Origin: Epiperipatus broadwayi
Lineage: Eukaryota > Onychophora > Udeonychophora > Euonychophora > Peripatidae
Length of the DNA: 64,000 bases
NCBI GenBank assembly: GCA_028023455.1
Contig: JAQFVV010006256.1
Span: 1,860,001 to 1,924,000 of the forward strand
Reading direction: 5' to 3'
Part shown: positions 59,850 to 64,000 of the stretch, one piece after another
Layout: each line of letters begins with the position of its first letter
How positions within the stretch are numbered: the stretch's first letter is position 1
Notes under the pieces: generated by a model
Databases searched by the model: none
What the model saw: the letters and a program-made list of their open reading frames with translations, nothing else
Told to the model about the DNA's origin: nothing
Program-made: the position numbers and the translations under genes

Positions 59850-61170
59850 TTTGAAAATGGAAGCTAAAAAGAAAACAATAGGGAGGCAGGTTTGGAAGAG
59901 AGCCTGTTTCATTTAAACACCCCCCAGATAGTAGAAAAAGAAAAGAGTGAAACACAGATAATGATGAAGATGATGATGAAGTTGATAATAATAATGAAAC
60001 AAAATATAGAAATAAAACAGAGTCAACAAACAATACTGGAGGAGATGAGAGCTGAAATAAAAGGAATGAGACAGGAAATATTGAAGAAAGTTGACAAAAA
60101 TCAGGCAGCTATGAAGCCATAGAGAAAGATTAGAGTAAGGAGGTTCAGGAAGTTGAAATAGTAAAGGAATACATGAAAGAAGTAAAAGATGAGTTACAGC
60201 AAGATAGTGTTAGGACAGTAGGTTAGAAATAAAGATGGTGCAGGTAGAAAGGATGTTCAAGGAATAGATAGACATACATAAAACAACACAAGTAGAATTG
60301 GAGAGGTTAAAGGAAGAAGGAATTCAGAAAGAAATAGATCTGAGGCTTGATGGTGTTGTCAGAAAATTAGAAAAGATGTTTGAAGGCATAGAGGAAAGTA
60401 AGAATAATTTGAAAACAGAAATCCAAAAAATGTGTATTGATATGGTAAAAGGACTCAAATATAGGCTAGCTGTGATAGAGAATAAACATAGGGCATTCTA
60501 TACTGAAGACAAACAGTATGAAACAGAAAATGAATATAGAGAGTCAGAAAGTAAAAGACAGGAGGGATCCTCCAGTAGATTCTTGGAAAAACAATTCCTA
60601 ATAGAAACATTCAAGGCTGAGGTGGGAAGAAGCCCATTAAAACATTGAGGAAGTTTAGCTAACATGTTTCGTGTCCATGACTGGCCAGAAAGGGATAAAG
60701 TTACAGTTTCCAGTAACTACCTTCAAGAAACAGCCTCTGACTGGTGGCATACTTTATTCACCAAACCAAGAACATTTGAGGAATATAGGCACACCATTTT
60801 AAGATCATTTTGAGTGAATCCAGACAGGACAGGATACTCTATAAAATATCCCAGGAGAGATATCCCAGCATCCACAGTGAAACATACACACAATATTTTA
60901 TAGACAAGTAGCGAAACTCAAGGCATTAATGGCATTTCCATTGTCGGATGATTAAATCACAAGGACTATCCTTGGCATAATATGCCACCATAATACAACA
61001 AATGATATTAAGTAATAATGGGTAGTCGATAGAAGAAATGGCAGAATTTTTAATGGCTTTAGATTTTGGCAATGTATCAAGAGAACCTGTAGACAGGTTC
61101 AGGAAATTAGATCATAGTGGCCAAACTTTCTATAAGAAATAACTGCCTGACTGAGCATAAGTGATATTGA
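59850..61170 (+). pseudogene. Ty3/gypsy-type gag, copy 1, decayed
   Basis: Three coding blocks lie in order. 59892-60119 and 60298-60645 are rich in E, K, M and Q with heptad-like spacing (EEMRAEIKGMRQEILKKVD; LRLDGVVRKLEKMFEGIEE), the N-terminal coiled coil common in arthropod-style gypsy gags. After a frameshift at about 60648, MFRVHDWPERDKVTVSSNYL and ASDWWHTLF (60664-60760), then FEEYRHTILRSF, give the capsid-like core (W..RDKV....YLQ.TA.DWW). Stops follow at 60812 and beyond, and no zinc knuckle, protease or RT is visible. Gag would package the element's RNA. Frames and stops show it is dead. Confidence 0.65.
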
Positions 61171-61174
61171 TTGG

Positions 61175-62365
61175 ACATATTGTTAAACCTCCCCCCAAGG
61201 GATTTGTAATTGGACTACAAGTTGAGAATAAAAAATTATTTTGATATAGGTGATAAGCCTGAATGAAATTTGTAAATAATATTATATAATTACAACTATA
61301 TATGTGTGTAGCAAACAATATTACAGTTTGATATTCTAAATTATGTTCGTTTTTATTTAATAGAAAGTATAGTGGAAATTGTAATTGTATTACTTTGTTG
61401 TAAATAGTTATTTTAATAGATCATCAGTATATTCCTGAAAATTTATATGTTGATAACAAATGATTCATCTTATTTTATTCATTATTAGAATGGATTTTCC
61501 TTTACTTTTCACTTCTCAACAAGGTTTTAAGCATTTATCCATGACTCATATGGATAAAATTAAAAAAAAAGATTAATGAACTCAATTAATGTCAGCTATT
61601 TTTGTATATACTGGTGTTGGATTAAAATGATTAGTGTCTCTATAGATAATAATTTAATTTTATAGTTGTCCTTTGTTAAGGATTTGAATTCAGGATGAGT
61701 TATATTGTTTTCTGAAAACTAAATATGAATACATGAATTGAGAAATGACAAAACTATAAAGTGTTTTATAAATATGCCAAAAGGAGCTATGAAAGCAAAT
61801 ACTGATGATGATGCTTAGACTTACCATATAAAATAAGAATTTATGTTCGTAACTTTGAAACCAGATGATGTGTGCTGCGTTAGTAAAATTCTAAAGAAGT
61901 GTAAGCTTATTACTAATAAATATTATTAAGTTCTCCTTATGAAGTAACTGTAAAATAAATGATGAACAGCATTTGAAGCTAGCTTATTTAATGAAAGTAT
62001 TGAGTTTTAGTTATTTTGGAAAAGTGATAGAAAATATTAGTGCTTGCAGTTTGAATCTGTTGATAATAGCATAATGCAAAGTCTTCTGAGCATTGCCAAA
62101 AATCTATATTATGTGGTACACAATATAAATTAAAAATTTAAAATAATATGTTAGTTTGTTATAATAATGTTATGGTAGGTATATCAATCACTATTGAAAA
62201 TGATGCTATTGTCATATTTATATTAAAGAGTTCTGTTATGTGAGTTAAAAGGTGTATTTCTAGATGTTTAATTAAGTTGTAGGGTTGAGCATATAAAGCA
62301 TAGTAGAAGTATGAACTTGTTCATTTCATTTGGTTTGGGATATTAAATTGGTGAGAAAAGTCATG
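61175..62365. other. AT-rich spacer, nothing recognised
   Basis: No supported feature; one minus-strand ORF (61130-61318) is spurious. Confidence 0.45.
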
Positions 62366-63080
62366 TTCTTTCGATGTTAAAAGATGATCATCACAGATCT
62401 ATAATGGCCATGTTAAAAAGTTTAATGAATGAAATGAAACAATTGAGACAAAGTCAAGAAGAGCTTATTCAAGTAATAAAGCAAAACTGAAAAAATCCTA
62501 TACAGGAAATGAAAGAAGGTTATAGAGATCTAACAAGTGAGCTCCATGAAGATCAAGAAATTATGGTAAGAGTCAGGAACTATTTAAAAAAGAAATGAAG
62601 CCAAGCCAGGAAGAGCTTAAACTAGGCATGAAATAAGATCTGGAAATCATAGTAGAAAAGATAGGAAATGGTCAATATGAATTAGTAGATAAATTAGAAT
62701 CCCAAAATAAAGATAAATCTTTAGAAGCTGATTTAAATGAGTATCACCAAATTAATGATAAAGAATTAGAGAAAGTACAGAATGCACATCAACAAGAAGT
62801 CCAAAGTTTGGAAAGTCAGAGGAAACATGATCATTCATATTATGATATTAATTTAGATGTAGTATGGTTGAAAATAATCAGAATTCTTTGAAAGGGAATT
62901 CCATTACAAGCTTAAATAGTGATGATACATATAAAATTTTATTTTCAGAAATAAAACCATTAATGTCGAAATGGTTTTGTGAATATGGAATTTTTTCTCT
63001 ATCACAAAGTAAATCAATAATAGGTTGGATCTATGAGGTTAGTAATTTAGAAAGTATAAGCTAATGTAAGGCTACAATGA
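62366..63080 (+). pseudogene. Second gypsy-type gag remnant
   Basis: Across several stops the frames read LMNEMKQLRQSQEELIQVIK, EMKEGYRDLTSELHEDQEIM, LEADLNEYHQINDKELEKVQ and NAHQQEVQSLESQRKHD, a long coiled coil like that of copy 1. Then NSDDTYKILFSEIKPLMSKW (about 62918-62977) resembles the 'W..YK.QFE....NGW' start of the capsid core. It is on the same strand as copy 1, 1.2 kb downstream. It is either a second element or a diverged tandem piece. No pol is visible. Confidence 0.5.
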
Positions 63081-63084
63081 AATG

Positions 63085-64000
63085 CATGCATCATTATGGA
63101 TATAGATTTAGCTTATATTAATGATTATATTCATGAATTTATTTGATTCAGAGATTTCATATTCATTAGAAATAAAAGTTACTCTTTTCAATCAGTTGTT
63201 ATCCAACTTATATGATATCATAAATTTGTTTTACAAGTATTCAATTAGGATAAAATGTAAGAGTGCCAATAAATATAATTATTGTAGGATATTTGTCTTA
63301 TTAATTTTAATATTTTTGAGTATATGTATATATATTTTTATGAAATATAAGACACTACTTGTACATAGGCATCGATTTTATTATTGTGGTGGTATAGTTT
63401 TGATTAACCATGATTTATTGATGAAATGTTTATTTTGTAGTGATGGTTTTATGTTGTTCAGAATTATTTTCTTTATTTTTTATTAAGAAGGGAAATATGT
63501 GGTAGATACATAACTTCATTTATTTTTCTATAGTTTATAAATAGCTAAATATGGAAAACAATTCAAGGTCATATATATATAATAAAAATGTGTTTATTTT
63601 TGTTTTGAATAAGTCTGAAATAAATGAATTATTTATTTATTAAAATTAAATAAAAAAATATTTTTCTAAATTATATTGGATGACAACAATGCTTTATTAA
63701 AGTTAAAAGAAAGAAATTAAATATTCAAAACTAGTGTTTAAAACATAGACTGCATTGTTTGTATTACTACAGAGTTAGAAAACAATTTCAGAATGAAGAA
63801 CATATACTTTCTTTTAAAAGTTTTGTATTTTACCTTACCTTATTCTATAAATAAATTTTGGACTTGCAGTAAAGAAAAATATATTGGGAATAAAGAACTT
63901 TGGTGGGAAAATGAACAGGAGTTCCTCCCATATCTATGATTTAAATAGAATGATTAAAATAAAAATGCTATGTGGATCACCATAATCTAAGATTGCAAAA
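63085..64000. other. AT-rich spacer with one unassigned ORF
   Basis: The ORF at 63121-63486 (121 codons) is rich in I, F, L, Y and C and has hydrophobic runs (FVLLILIFLSICIYIFM), as random AT-rich sequence gives. No homology recognised. No element matches at the right edge. Confidence 0.35.

Noticed and set aside
63121-63486. 121-codon ORF as a membrane protein gene
   Set aside because: Hydrophobic runs of I, F, L and Y are what AT-rich random sequence encodes; no motif, no codon bias and no supporting signals.

Overview
The window is extremely AT-rich eukaryotic DNA (roughly three quarters A+T by eye). It has long A/T runs, (TA)n and (TAA)n arrays, no bacterial-type gene organisation and no long intact open reading frame. 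Every coding trace I can identify belongs to animal transposable elements: Penelope-like elements (PLEs) with GIY-YIG endonuclease, jockey-like, L1/Tx1-like, CR1-like and RTE-like LINEs, a Ty3/gypsy-type gag with coiled coil, and a piggyBac transposase. Together with tRNA-derived SINEs and hammerhead-ribozyme-like repeats, this points to an invertebrate animal nuclear genome, probably intergenic or intronic. I cannot name the species. No host gene is established. The weak host-exon candidates are at 11.6 kb, 19.8-20.0 kb (minus) and 58.3 kb.

Layout. 0-1.0 kb: decayed jockey-like LINE. 1.26-1.87 kb: an inverted pair of hammerhead-like repeats. 2.1-4.0 kb: repeat X and two foldback elements, one with a 14-bp target-site duplication. 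4.05-5.87 kb: decayed L1/Tx1-like LINE split by a TAG array. 6.0-6.6 kb: palindromic TAA/TTA microsatellites. 7.1-8.8 kb: foldback element beside a candidate 1.37-kb solo LTR. 9-16 kb: mostly featureless, with short tandem duplications and one unidentified ORF. 16.3-23.6 kb: SINEs, PLE-1, a CR1-like LINE tail and PLE-tail inverted repeats. 24-38 kb: mostly featureless, with a 140-bp direct repeat pair and a hammerhead-like repeat. 38.1-39.4 kb: PLE-2 with inverted termini between two (AT)n arrays. 42-47.2 kb: hammerhead-like repeat, foldback, piggyBac remnant, inverted repeat X and an RTE-like LINE. 48.8-51.0 kb: two SINEs with perfect target-site duplications. 51.5-52.9 kb: a second pair of hammerhead-like repeats. 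53-59 kb: unrecognised sequence with a 22-bp minisatellite and a possible terminal exon. 59.5-63.1 kb: two decayed gypsy gag regions.

The most interesting thread is RNA rather than protein. At least three sequence families here (a four-copy dispersed repeat, a two-copy dispersed repeat, and the termini of two PLE families) can be folded as type I hammerhead ribozymes with very short stem III. In the four-copy family the core matches except for G12 changed to A in every copy, as expected if a C-G dinucleotide at the stem II/core junction decayed by methylation. Several unrelated non-autonomous elements also share one terminal 13-mer containing AATAAA, which suggests a common LINE partner. All assignments come from reading the sequence and recalling family motifs; no database search was run.
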